A stretch of 64,000 nucleotides of DNA from a virus. Where the stretch lies: positions 1-64,000 of IMG/VR virus record IMGVR_UViG_3300025417_000018; one strand, given 5' to 3'. Position numbers and translations under genes: made by a program. This document shows, piece after piece, positions 55,238 to 64,000 of the stretch. The stretch's first letter is position 1. Each line of letters opens with the position of its first letter. Below the pieces are notes generated by a model that worked only from the letters and a program-made list of their open reading frames with translations, was not told the origin of the DNA and made no database searches.

Positions 55238-56770
55238 ATGGCAGGTAAAAAACACACAGAAAGTTTTGCAGAGTATAAAGCACGATTGATTGATCCAATT
55301 AGTGAGAGTTATTGTGCGGCAAAATGGCTAAACGCAACTATTTGGTTGGGTAATGGTCAAACAACAAGCTGTCACCACCCATTAGGTCATCAAATTGATG
55401 CCAATGAATTGATTGAAAACCCTTCAGCAATTCATAATACTCCACATAAAAAACTTATGCGTAAAATGATGCAGGAAGGCACACGTCCACAAGAGTGTGA
55501 GTACTGCTGGAAGATTGAAGATATTGGTCGTAACAACATCAGTGACCGCGTATACAAGACTGCTGTATTTGAAGAAGAACATATTTTAAAAACTGCCAAA
55601 GCAGATTGGCAAGAAAACACAATGTTGCGTACATTAGAAATTAGTTTTGATAGAACATGCAACTTTGGTTGCAGTTATTGTAACCCTAGTTTTAGCACAA
55701 CATGGGTAAAAGACATTCACAAGTATGGCCCATATCGTAACATCGATGGTGATGCCCGTAGTCACTTTGTTAATGCGGCAGACCACGCAAAGCCATTGCC
55801 TGATGAAGTTAACCCATATATTCAAGCCTTTTGGCGTTGGTGGGAACAAGAAGATGGTCTTGCAGATAACTTAGAAGAAATTCGCATTACAGGTGGGGAG
55901 CCATTAATGGCTCCGGGCGTATGGAAACTATTCGAATGGTTCAAAGCAAATCAAGAACGTGTTAAAAATCGTAAAGATGGAAAAGTTATGCGTTATGCGA
56001 TTAACAGTAACTTAGTTCCTAAAGATGATATCATGGATAGATTGATTGAGTTAAGTCACTTTGTCCCGCACTTAGAAGTATACACTAGCGCAGAAAGTTT
56101 AGGCGCACATAGCGAATATATTCGTGATGGTTTCATTTGGGATAAATGGATTCATAATTTAACACGTTTACATACTGAAGGTAATATCAAAAAGACACAC
56201 ATTATGATGACAATCAATAGTTTGTGTTTAGCAAGTATTACTGAGTTCATGGATGAAATACTAGCATTTAAGCGTAAGCATGACACTCACTATCCAACAA
56301 TGAGTTTGAACATCTTACGTTTCCCTAGCTTTCAAAGTTGCTCATTATTGCCAATGGATGTTCGTCAAAAGTACAGCGAAAAACTACAAGTATGGTTAGA
56401 TGAACAAATTGCAAAAGATGAAAGAACAACAGGCGGTAGCCCAATTCTTATGCATATTGAGCGTGAGCAAACACAACGACTGATTGACTATCTTGACGTT
56501 ATTAAAACTCCGCACAAAAATGTTAAAGACCCTGAGCAAAACAAACGTGACTTTAAACAATTCTACCATCAATATGATATTCGTAGAGGTAAAGACTTCC
56601 GTAATACATTCCCGCAAGAGTTTGTAGACTTTTACGATAGTATTGACACAGACTTACCAACTGAAACAGAAATCACAACAGGTCAATATAGTGATGGTAC
56701 AGGGTATATTCCAATTCATCCTGCTGAAGATCCTAGTAAAGATGTGTTTGTTAACCCAGATTTACAATGA
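55238..56770 (+). CDS. N-twitch radical SAM protein 2 (large HPP/CWK class)
   Basis: A 510-residue paralogue of protein 1. N-terminal Cys region: YCAAKWLNATIWLGN, SCHHPLGHQI, HNTPHKKLMRK, ECEYCWKIED. Radical SAM motif CNFGCSYC (Cys141, Cys145, Cys148), SAM-binding RITGGEPLMAP, C-terminal YHQYDIRRGKDFRNTFPQE. The tail of some 35 extra residues is acidic (TDLPTETEITTG). Ten bases separate it from protein 1, with AAGGAAAA as ribosome site, the loosest junction in the array. Confidence 0.8.
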   Translation: MAGKKHTESFAEYKARLIDPISESYCAAKWLNATIWLGNGQTTSCHHPLGHQIDANELIENPSAIHNTPHKKLMRKMMQEGTRPQECEYCWKIEDIGRNNISDRVYKTAVFEEEHILKTAKADWQENTMLRTLEISFDRTCNFGCSYCNPSFSTTWVKDIHKYGPYRNIDGDARSHFVNAADHAKPLPDEVNPYIQAFWRWWEQEDGLADNLEEIRITGGEPLMAPGVWKLFEWFKANQERVKNRKDGKVMRYAINSNLVPKDDIMDRLIELSHFVPHLEVYTSAESLGAHSEYIRDGFIWDKWIHNLTRLHTEGNIKKTHIMMTINSLCLASITEFMDEILAFKRKHDTHYPTMSLNILRFPSFQSCSLLPMDVRQKYSEKLQVWLDEQIAKDERTTGGSPILMHIEREQTQRLIDYLDVIKTPHKNVKDPEQNKRDFKQFYHQYDIRRGKDFRNTFPQEFVDFYDSIDTDLPTETEITTGQYSDGTGYIPIHPAEDPSKDVFVNPDLQ

Positions 56771-57900
56771 CCGATAACAGATATATATGTCCATTGGCTT
56801 TTGGTGCTGTTCATTATGACATGGACAACAAAATGGGACCCTGTTCGTTAAACAACATGGTCAATGTCAAAACAATTGATGAATATCTGAAAGACGAAAA
56901 ACTACAACAATTAAAATCAGACATGAAAAATGGTATTAGAAATCCATTATGTAATTCATGTTATAATTTAGAGGAGATAGACCAAAATATTGGTAGCAAT
57001 AGACAATTTTGGTTGTCAAAAACTGATAAAACTATTTTTGAATCAGATAATTTTTCTCACTTAGAAGTTAGATTTTCAAACATATGCAATTCTAAATGCA
57101 GAACGTGCATACCAAATACCAGTTCACCAATTGCCACAGAAGAAAAAAAATACTTAAATTGGAAGTTTCCGGTATTACGTTATTCTGGGATAGATGAAAA
57201 TTTTATATTAAATCAGTCAAAGCAAATTGCTAGTAATCTAAAAACAGTTACCTTTAGTGGAGGAGAGCCTCTACTACAATGGCAACATTGGGACTTTTTA
57301 GATTATCTTATAGAAAACAAACTAGACCCTCAGTTGTTATATTACAGTAATGCATCACTATTGACATTTAAGAACCAACACATTTTTGATAAATGGAAAC
57401 ATTTTAGTGATGTTATTTTTAGAGTAAGTATAGATGCAGTTGAAGATTCTGCCGAATATTGGAGACATGGAGAAAAATGGGATACAATTATTAATAACGT
57501 TAAACAAGTTAAACAATTAATGCCAAATGTTAAATTAGAGTATACAGTAACTATATCTTGGCCAAATGTTTTTCATGTAGAAAAGATAATTGATGCACTA
57601 GCTTCTTTTGATAATAAACCACAAATTAATTTTAATACAGTATACTCAGATTTGTTTAATTTGCAAGTATTACCTAAAAATATCAAAACACGTGTTGAAA
57701 AATATTTTAATAGTATTGATAAAAATAAAGTTAATATGGATACATTGAAGGGAATGGTTTTATTTATGAACAGTAAAGATAAATCAAATTTGATGACAGC
57801 GGCAATAGCAAGATTAAAAGAAGTTGATTTACGTAGGGAAGAATCATTTATTAATGCGTTTCCCGAATACAAAGAAATGGCGATAGAATATGGATACTAA
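56767..57900 (+). CDS. N-twitch radical SAM protein 3 (short class)
   Basis: A 377-residue enzyme. N-terminal twitch cysteines: YICPLAFGAVHYD, GPCSLNNM, CNSCYNLEE. Radical SAM motif CNSKCRTC (Cys107, Cys111, Cys114), then TFSGGEPLLQW. C-terminal VDLRREESFINAFPEYK. AT-rich codon use and Asn/Lys/Ile richness stand out against protein 2, so it may have a separate history. Four-base ATGA overlap at the front; the next gene starts 11 bases before its end. Confidence 0.8.
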   Translation: MTDNRYICPLAFGAVHYDMDNKMGPCSLNNMVNVKTIDEYLKDEKLQQLKSDMKNGIRNPLCNSCYNLEEIDQNIGSNRQFWLSKTDKTIFESDNFSHLEVRFSNICNSKCRTCIPNTSSPIATEEKKYLNWKFPVLRYSGIDENFILNQSKQIASNLKTVTFSGGEPLLQWQHWDFLDYLIENKLDPQLLYYSNASLLTFKNQHIFDKWKHFSDVIFRVSIDAVEDSAEYWRHGEKWDTIINNVKQVKQLMPNVKLEYTVTISWPNVFHVEKIIDALASFDNKPQINFNTVYSDLFNLQVLPKNIKTRVEKYFNSIDKNKVNMDTLKGMVLFMNSKDKSNLMTAAIARLKEVDLRREESFINAFPEYKEMAIEYGY

Positions 57901-59299
57901 TAACAGAATAATCCCTATATGGGGAGATAATGCAAAGCCTGCTCCTGAAAGCAAAAACAAAGTGTTTTGCATGGCGCCATGGACACACACTTACATAAGC
58001 CCACAAAGCGAACGCAGATTATGTTGTGCCAGTCGTGAAGAACATAGCTTTCAAAAACAATATATTGACAGTAGTAATGATAGCAAGTATGGCAATGTAA
58101 AAGAAAGCGGTACTTCACTTGATGCATATAAGCCTATTAGTCTAAAAGAACATTGGAACAGTCCATACATGCGTGACATACGTGTTAAGTTAATGCGTGG
58201 CGAAGAGATTCCACAATGTGATGTATGCAACAAAAATCTATTGATGGAAGGTTATAGCTACCGCGGTTGGTTTACCGGTGCATTGTTCCGTGACAAAATA
58301 CAACAAGCATTTGATAGCACAGACGATAATGGTTACACCACGATGGAACCAATTAGTTTCGATTATCGCTTTAGCAATCTATGCAATTTCAAATGTCGTA
58401 TGTGCGGAGAACAATTAAGTAGCGCATGGGAAACTGAAAAGAAAACACATGATATGTGGACACCAAAGAATCAACCTTTTATGATTCCGGAAATCAAAAG
58501 TGCCATGCAAGACTTTCAAGTTAATGTTGTGGAAGCAGAATTTAAGGATGCGGTACGCAGGGGTATTGTTGAAGAAATGTATTGGGTTGGTGGTGAGCCA
58601 TTGATGTATGATATACATTGGTGGACATTAGAAGAAATGCTGAATAACGGGAGTAATGAGAAATGTTACATGCGTTATAACAGTAACTTAAGTCGTGTAC
58701 AATTTGGAAAGAAAAACTTATATGATTATCTTCCATTGTACAAAGACTGGATGATGTGTGCAAGTATTGATGGCACTGGTGAAATTGTTGAATACATTCG
58801 CACAGGCATTAAATGGGACAAGTGGTTAGAAAACTTCAAGCAAGGACTAGCATTACCAAATGGTAAAGACAAAATGGTTCTTGATTTAACACTAACTGCT
58901 CCAGGCATGTTTTCAATTAAAGACTTGTTTGACTTGAGTATTGAATTAGATGTTAAGATTGAAACTAAAACAACGTTTGGCTTTCACAATGATATCATGT
59001 GGACACCATTAAGTTGGCCACGTCCTATACTCAACGACATGGTAGATGATATCTTAGAGTACATTACACCACGTGCTACGTGGAAACAAGACACCTTGAT
59101 TGGTAACTTAAAGGCATTAAAAGAAACACGTAAAACACATGCCGAAGAGTGGCCAGAAACATACAAACAGGGTGCTAAAAACGGTAAAGGTTGGGTAGAA
59201 AGACTAGAGCAAATTCGTGAGAATCCGTTAACCCTACGTGACATTTACAGTCGTAACCCTGAATTATTAAAATGGTGGGATAATATTTACAATGAGTGA
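57890..59299 (+). CDS. N-twitch radical SAM protein 4 (CC/CxxC class)
   Basis: A 469-residue enzyme. N-terminal region: FCMAPWTHTYISP, RRLCCASREE, IPQCDVCNKN. Radical SAM motif CNFKCRMC (Cys165, Cys169, Cys172), with a following WETEKKTHDMW insert, then VGGEPLMYDIHWW. The C-terminus ends with TLRDIYSRNPELLKWWDNIY, lacking the clear D-x-RR motif of the other classes. The C-x-APW start is the common N-twitch form found in many phages. Confidence 0.8.
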   Translation: MDTNNRIIPIWGDNAKPAPESKNKVFCMAPWTHTYISPQSERRLCCASREEHSFQKQYIDSSNDSKYGNVKESGTSLDAYKPISLKEHWNSPYMRDIRVKLMRGEEIPQCDVCNKNLLMEGYSYRGWFTGALFRDKIQQAFDSTDDNGYTTMEPISFDYRFSNLCNFKCRMCGEQLSSAWETEKKTHDMWTPKNQPFMIPEIKSAMQDFQVNVVEAEFKDAVRRGIVEEMYWVGGEPLMYDIHWWTLEEMLNNGSNEKCYMRYNSNLSRVQFGKKNLYDYLPLYKDWMMCASIDGTGEIVEYIRTGIKWDKWLENFKQGLALPNGKDKMVLDLTLTAPGMFSIKDLFDLSIELDVKIETKTTFGFHNDIMWTPLSWPRPILNDMVDDILEYITPRATWKQDTLIGNLKALKETRKTHAEEWPETYKQGAKNGKGWVERLEQIRENPLTLRDIYSRNPELLKWWDNIYNE

Positions 59300-60470
59300 T
59301 ACATTATGCGTACTACCCTGGATGCATTTGGCTACGCACCCTAACGGAGGAGCTAGCCTATGTTGCCGTAGCAATCATACAAATGCAATCAGTTGGGCAA
59401 AGAAAGATGACACACAAAGTCTAGTTATGCTTGACAATGATAGTGTTAGTGACATTATGAACAGTAAAAAGTTTATTGAAGTTCGCCAAGCTATGATAGA
59501 TGGACAACGTCCTGTTGAGTGTGAAGGCTGTTGGAGTGACGAAGACAAGGGCATTAAAAGCAAACGTCAATATGAAAACGAACGTTGGGCGCACATTATA
59601 CCTTTACTAGAAAAATCTGCTAAGTTACAAAACGTAGACTTGCGTTATGTAGAGTTACGATTGGGTAATGTATGTAACAATGCTTGTTTAACTTGCAACA
59701 GTTATAGCAGTAGCAAATGGTATCCTGATGAAAAGAAAATTGCTAAAGTGTTGCCTTGGTTCGAATTGCGCCCGCTTGAAAATTTCAAATGGTTTGAAAA
59801 ACCCGAGTTCTATCAAGACTTAGCAGAACACAGTAAAGACGTAGAAGAAATTTACATCAATGGTGGTGAACCTACATTGATTAAAGCACACTTTGAATAC
59901 TTAAAGAAATTGATATTGTTAGATGTTGCACAAAATGTACATTTGGTTTACAGCTTGAACATGATGGATATTCCCAGCAACTTAATTGCATTATGGAAAA
60001 GTTTTAAAAAGGTTACAGTCAACGCAAGTATTGATGACTTGAATGAACGCAACTATTATATTCGTTACCCAACCAAATGGGAACAGACACTTAACAGTAT
60101 TAAAAAACTAAACAAACTAAAGAATGTAGACTGGCATGTTACGCAGACTGTTAGCATTTTCAATATCTATAACTTAGACAAGTTTAGCGATTGGTTAAGT
60201 AGTGAATACAACAAACACCCACATCACAATTATGTGTTATACCCAGACTACTTAAGTCTAGCAGTATTGCCCAACCATATCAAAACTGAGTTGAAAGAAT
60301 ACTATGCTGACAAGTTACCCGAATATCAACGCAATGATTTGTTTGCTAAACTTAACATAGAGTTTCAACCTGAACTACTAACTAAAGCCAAAGACTTTAT
60401 TGTAGCAGTTGACAATGCACGTAATATAAGATATAATGATTACATACCAGAATTAGAGAAATTTTTATGA
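59292..60470 (+). CDS. N-twitch radical SAM protein 5 (CC/CxxC class)
   Basis: A 392-residue enzyme. N-terminal region: LCVLPWMHLATHPNGGASLC, CRSNHT, VECEGCWSDED. Radical SAM motif CNNACLTC (Cys128, Cys132, Cys135), then YINGGEPTLIK. C-terminal DNARNIRYNDYIPELEKF. Closest in architecture to protein 4. Overlaps it by eight bases; followed by protein 6 with an ATGA overlap. Confidence 0.8.
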   Translation: MSDTLCVLPWMHLATHPNGGASLCCRSNHTNAISWAKKDDTQSLVMLDNDSVSDIMNSKKFIEVRQAMIDGQRPVECEGCWSDEDKGIKSKRQYENERWAHIIPLLEKSAKLQNVDLRYVELRLGNVCNNACLTCNSYSSSKWYPDEKKIAKVLPWFELRPLENFKWFEKPEFYQDLAEHSKDVEEIYINGGEPTLIKAHFEYLKKLILLDVAQNVHLVYSLNMMDIPSNLIALWKSFKKVTVNASIDDLNERNYYIRYPTKWEQTLNSIKKLNKLKNVDWHVTQTVSIFNIYNLDKFSDWLSSEYNKHPHHNYVLYPDYLSLAVLPNHIKTELKEYYADKLPEYQRNDLFAKLNIEFQPELLTKAKDFIVAVDNARNIRYNDYIPELEKFL

Positions 60471-61750
60471 TACCAATTATTCCAGATAAGATTAAAGATA
60501 GTTTTTGTTCAGCCAAATGGTTAATGGCTACCATGCACTTTGGTATGGGAGAAAATCACAGTTGCTACCACCCACCAATACATCGTTGGAACTTAGAAGA
60601 TGTAAAACGTGACCCAAGCATGTTGCACAACACCGCACATAAAATTGAGCAACGTAGACAAATGATGAATGGTGAAAAACCTAACGAATGCTATTACTGT
60701 TTTGACATGGAAAAGATTAATCCAGATGTGATTAGTGATAGAAAACGTTTTACCAACGAACAATATGCTATTGAACGCAGAGAAGAAATTATCAATGCAC
60801 CTTATGATAAACATATCAATCCCAGTTATTTGGAACTAAGTTTTAGTAACGTGTGTAACTTTGGTTGCAGTTATTGCAGTCCTGGACAAAGTAGTAAGTG
60901 GGAAACAGAAGTACGCAAGTATGGTAGTTACCCCATTGAAGACCCTACAGTACACAAAGACAAAATGCATGACATGTTATTAGAAGATGACAATCCATAT
61001 ATTGATGCATTTTGGCAGTGGTTACCAGATGCTTACAAAGACTTAAAATATCTACGCATTACAGGGGGTGAACCACTTGCAACTCGCAACTTTATGAAGT
61101 TGTTAGACTTTGTTGCAACAAATCATAACCCCAACTTAACATTGGTTGTAAACACAAACTTGTGTGTACCTGATAAGAACTTAAACATGTTCTTTGAAAA
61201 AGCAACAACATTATTAAATGCTAAAACAATCAAAGGCTTAGAAGTATATACAAGCATGGATACATGGGGCCCACAAGCTGAGTACATTCGTGATGGGTTA
61301 GATATTGAACGTTGGGAAAATACTGTACGCAAAGTAAGTACAACATTTAATGTACCTATTCGTATTATGGTAACGTTTGGGTTAATGAGTATTTTTAACT
61401 TTAAAACATTTATACAGAAAGTTATTGAACTACGCAATGATGGCATAGACATTATGTTTAATTGTGCAAGACTTGTTGACCCTAAACAGTTTGATTTAAG
61501 AATTCTCCCTGATTATTGCGATAAGTACTTTGATGATACAAATGATTTTATTAAAAACAATAATGTAACTAATGTAGAAGAAGAAACGTGGCAAATGGTT
61601 TATGACTTTTGGAAAGCACGACACGACACAATGACAACAGAAGACAGAGATTGGCGTACAGACCAGTTTAGTAAGTTTGTTAATGAGTATGACAAACGCA
61701 GAAATAAAAACTTTAACATGAATTTCCCGGAGTTATCAGGATGGATTTAA
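60467..61750 (+). CDS. N-twitch radical SAM protein 6 (large HPP class)
   Basis: A 427-residue enzyme whose N-terminus is clearly related to proteins 1 and 2: FCSAKWLMATMHFG, SCYHPPIHRW, HNTAHKIEQRRQMMNGEKPN, ECYYCFDMEK. Radical SAM motif CNFGCSYC (Cys130, Cys134, Cys137), RITGGEPLATR, and C-terminal VNEYDKRRNKNFNMNFPEL. About 80-95 residues shorter than proteins 1 and 2, mainly after residue 200. It is separated from its closest relatives by three other genes. Confidence 0.8.
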   Translation: MIPIIPDKIKDSFCSAKWLMATMHFGMGENHSCYHPPIHRWNLEDVKRDPSMLHNTAHKIEQRRQMMNGEKPNECYYCFDMEKINPDVISDRKRFTNEQYAIERREEIINAPYDKHINPSYLELSFSNVCNFGCSYCSPGQSSKWETEVRKYGSYPIEDPTVHKDKMHDMLLEDDNPYIDAFWQWLPDAYKDLKYLRITGGEPLATRNFMKLLDFVATNHNPNLTLVVNTNLCVPDKNLNMFFEKATTLLNAKTIKGLEVYTSMDTWGPQAEYIRDGLDIERWENTVRKVSTTFNVPIRIMVTFGLMSIFNFKTFIQKVIELRNDGIDIMFNCARLVDPKQFDLRILPDYCDKYFDDTNDFIKNNNVTNVEEETWQMVYDFWKARHDTMTTEDRDWRTDQFSKFVNEYDKRRNKNFNMNFPELSGWI

Positions 61751-62874
61751 CACCTTACAAAAATTGTCTAGCACTAACAAATAGTATTTTTATTGCTAAT
61801 GAAGAAAAACCCTACAGACCTTGCTGTTGGTTCAAAACTTATATTGATGCAGTTGATGCAGATGATTATAGAAAACAACTAAGTGAAATGGACTTAGAGT
61901 ATAATTGCGATTATTGTATCAAGCAGGATCAAGGTGGGCAATATAGTTATAGACAACAATTTGATAAACCAGACGAATTGATATTAACAGTTTCATTTGA
62001 CAATATTTGTAACTTGGGTTGCATTACCTGCACTCCTTCAAATTCAACAACATTGATTAAAGAATTTTTTGTTGATTGGCCTGACGGAGTAATGGGTAAA
62101 GATAAAAAGTATTACACACGTTTGCAACAACAAGCTCCTAAGAAAGTAGATTTTGTTAAAACAACTCTAGCCAACAATACATTCAAAACAATACGTGTAG
62201 ACATATTGGGCGGTGAACCATTGATTAATCCTGCTATCTTTGAATTTTTAGATTGGTTAAGCGAACAATCTTATGCAAAAAATACCATGATTAGTATTAC
62301 TACAAATGGTACCACATACAGCGACAAAATACTTAAGTATTTGGATAAGTTTTCTAACGTTATCATTCAGTTAAGTATTGATGGTATTAATCAAGAGTAT
62401 GAATATTTGCGATATGGAAATGATTTTACCACATTAGAAAAAGTATGTGATGAATTTTATAAATTAACTGAAACACACAGTAACTTTTTTATAGGAAGTC
62501 ACTATACATTAAGCTGGATGAATTGTTTGCATTTCGCACAATACTACAATTGGGCACAACGCAGATATCCAAAATGGAATATCTATGTTAGTAAACTAGA
62601 TGTACCAGAACATTTTTCAATTGATTTGTTATCCGTAGATATGAAAACACGTGTGTTCAATAAAGTTATGACCGAATTGGACACCCCAGTTAATGAAAAT
62701 TATGAACGTTGCTTGTTTCTTTACAAAGAGCATATGCTATCCACAACCTATGATTCATATGACAAAGAGTTATTAAGAAGTGGAATAAATTCGTTAAATG
62801 TCTTTGATGGTAGACGTGGTAATACACATCAACCATTGGTACAAGATTTTTTACAATTTATAGGCTATAAGTAA
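61741..62874 (+). CDS. N-twitch radical SAM protein 7 (CCWFK class)
   Basis: A 377-residue enzyme. N-terminal region: LTPYKNCLALTNSIFIAN, YRPCCWFKTY, YNCDYCIKQDQ. Radical SAM motif CNLGCITC (Cys90, Cys94, Cys97), then DILGGEPLINPAIFEFLDWL and SITTNGTT. It is the closest paralogue of protein 8 directly downstream. Overlaps protein 6 by 10 bases, and its stop lies one base before the ATG of protein 8. Confidence 0.8.
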   Translation: MDLTPYKNCLALTNSIFIANEEKPYRPCCWFKTYIDAVDADDYRKQLSEMDLEYNCDYCIKQDQGGQYSYRQQFDKPDELILTVSFDNICNLGCITCTPSNSTTLIKEFFVDWPDGVMGKDKKYYTRLQQQAPKKVDFVKTTLANNTFKTIRVDILGGEPLINPAIFEFLDWLSEQSYAKNTMISITTNGTTYSDKILKYLDKFSNVIIQLSIDGINQEYEYLRYGNDFTTLEKVCDEFYKLTETHSNFFIGSHYTLSWMNCLHFAQYYNWAQRRYPKWNIYVSKLDVPEHFSIDLLSVDMKTRVFNKVMTELDTPVNENYERCLFLYKEHMLSTTYDSYDKELLRSGINSLNVFDGRRGNTHQPLVQDFLQFIGYK

Positions 62875-62875
62875 A

Positions 62876-64000
62876 ATGATTGATTTAACACCTTATAAAG
62901 AATGCTCTGCACATAAGCAATGGATTTTTATTGCCAATGCTAGTCAGATTGAATCAGCAAAAGTATATAAACCTTGCTGTTGGTTCAAATCTAGCATTGA
63001 AGCTAAAACACCTAATGATTTTTATTCTCAATTAGCTGAGTGTGATATTGAAACCAATTGTAAAGGATGTATTGACATGGAGAAATCAGGTCCATGGAGT
63101 CTAAGAACATCCTTTAAGGATAGCATACGTTCGGATAAAGTATTGGTTGTTACTGCATCGTTTGATAACTTATGCAATTTAAAATGCATTACATGTATAC
63201 CTGAAAATAGCACACGTATTGCCGCAGAAAAACTACAAATAGAAGGTAAAGATATAAAATGGTTTAATAAAGTAATAAAGAGTCCGGCACCTGAAAAAAT
63301 TGACTTTATTAAACAATTACTGGCAGAACGTGATTTTGAAGAATTTAGATTTGAAGTGTTAGGCGGTGAACCATTGATTAACCCAATGGTACTAGAGTTT
63401 ATTGATTGGTTAGCAGAACAGCCTTATGCAAAGAATACTGTGATAGTTATCACAACCAATGGAACAACCAAATGTGAAAACATACAAAAATACCTAAACA
63501 AATTCAGCATGGTGGGTATTCAATTAAGTATAGACGGTACAGATAATGTATTTGAATATATTAGGTCTGGTGCAAATTATCAATCAACTAAAGAAACAAT
63601 TGATTATTTTTATCAATATTATACCAATGCATCAAACATGACTTTTGGTTTTAATTATACATTGTCATGGATGAACTCTAGTAATTTCAAAGAATTTATT
63701 AATTGGATAAGTACGGATTATCCAAAATTATCAGATTTATTGGTAACTAAATTAATTGGTCCTAATTATTATTCTGTTGACATATTATCTTCTGACAACA
63801 AACGACAAATATGTGAATATGTTATTAATGGTATAAATCCCAACATAACCAACAAAACTATACTACGTGGTATAGAAATATTTAAACAACATATGGATTA
63901 TTCTGTGCCAAAAGATTTTGATACACGAAAATTTGATATAGCAATAGATACTTTAAATAATATAGATATCTTAAGAAATACAACATACCAAAATGCGTTT
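62876..64000 (+). CDS. N-twitch radical SAM protein 8 (CCWFK class, cut by window edge)
   Basis: Translated directly from the sequence: starts MIDLTPYKECSAHKQWIFIA and stays open for 375 codons to the edge. N-terminal region: YKPCCWFKSS, NCKGCIDMEKSG. Radical SAM motif CNLKCITC (Cys100, Cys104, Cys107), then EVLGGEPLINPMVLEFIDWL and ITTNGTT. Aligned with protein 7 it lacks only about the last 10-20 residues at the window edge. The gene array may continue to the right. Confidence 0.78.
   Translation, partial: MIDLTPYKECSAHKQWIFIANASQIESAKVYKPCCWFKSSIEAKTPNDFYSQLAECDIETNCKGCIDMEKSGPWSLRTSFKDSIRSDKVLVVTASFDNLCNLKCITCIPENSTRIAAEKLQIEGKDIKWFNKVIKSPAPEKIDFIKQLLAERDFEEFRFEVLGGEPLINPMVLEFIDWLAEQPYAKNTVIVITTNGTTKCENIQKYLNKFSMVGIQLSIDGTDNVFEYIRSGANYQSTKETIDYFYQYYTNASNMTFGFNYTLSWMNSSNFKEFINWISTDYPKLSDLLVTKLIGPNYYSVDILSSDNKRQICEYVINGINPNITNKTILRGIEIFKQHMDYSVPKDFDTRKFDIAIDTLNNIDILRNTTYQNAF

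Overview
The window is part of an AT-rich genome of a T4-like tailed phage (myovirus) that looks aquatic. No host gene, tRNA, rRNA, insertion sequence, CRISPR array or integration function was seen. The identification rests on a collinear T4-type virion set: portal gp20, prohead core proteins, gp21 protease, gp22 scaffold, gp23 capsid, baseplate gp26/gp53/gp5/gp25/gp6, recombination gp46/gp47 and the late sigma factor gp55. The style resembles marine T4-like phages (cyanomyoviruses, pelagimyophages): very large Asn/Thr/Ser-rich baseplate proteins and N-twitch radical SAM genes. The host cannot be determined from this window.

Layout. (1) 1-9273, minus strand: head module gp23 (cut by the window edge), gp22, gp21, an acidic gp67-like core protein, a small basic gp68-like protein, gp20, then a tape-measure-like protein with a GH19-type muralytic domain. 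(2) 9378-10432, plus strand: gp26-like hub protein and a 72-residue tail/baseplate protein with a TTG start. (3) 10433-10925: a 493-bp hairpin-rich non-coding stretch between convergent operons. (4) 10926-15484, minus strand: nuclease, gp46, a small unknown, gp47, gp55, reading from a sigma-70-like promoter. (5) 15611-49785, plus strand: baseplate and tail fibre module, including one gene of 19 kb (6337 residues). (6) 49838 to the right edge, plus strand: a tightly coupled operon of a small conserved protein, three glycosyltransferase-fold proteins, a 123-residue unknown, a sulfotransferase and eight consecutive radical SAM genes, the last cut by the window edge.

How the parts work together. 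gp55 is the sigma factor expected to read late promoters. A core TAAATA, usually within ATAAATAC, lies before most structural units on both strands, including a perfect TATAAATA in front of the radical SAM/glycosyltransferase operon. This puts that operon on the late, virion-assembly schedule, directly downstream of the tail fibre genes. I infer that it makes or attaches an unusual modification, on a glycan, the virion or the host envelope. The substrate is not visible. This operon is the best candidate for an undescribed system in the window.

Two gene models rest on direct translation of short or edge-cut frames: the 49-residue gene at 46749-46898 and the radical SAM gene from 62876 to the right edge. 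The gp23 call at the left edge was obtained the same way.
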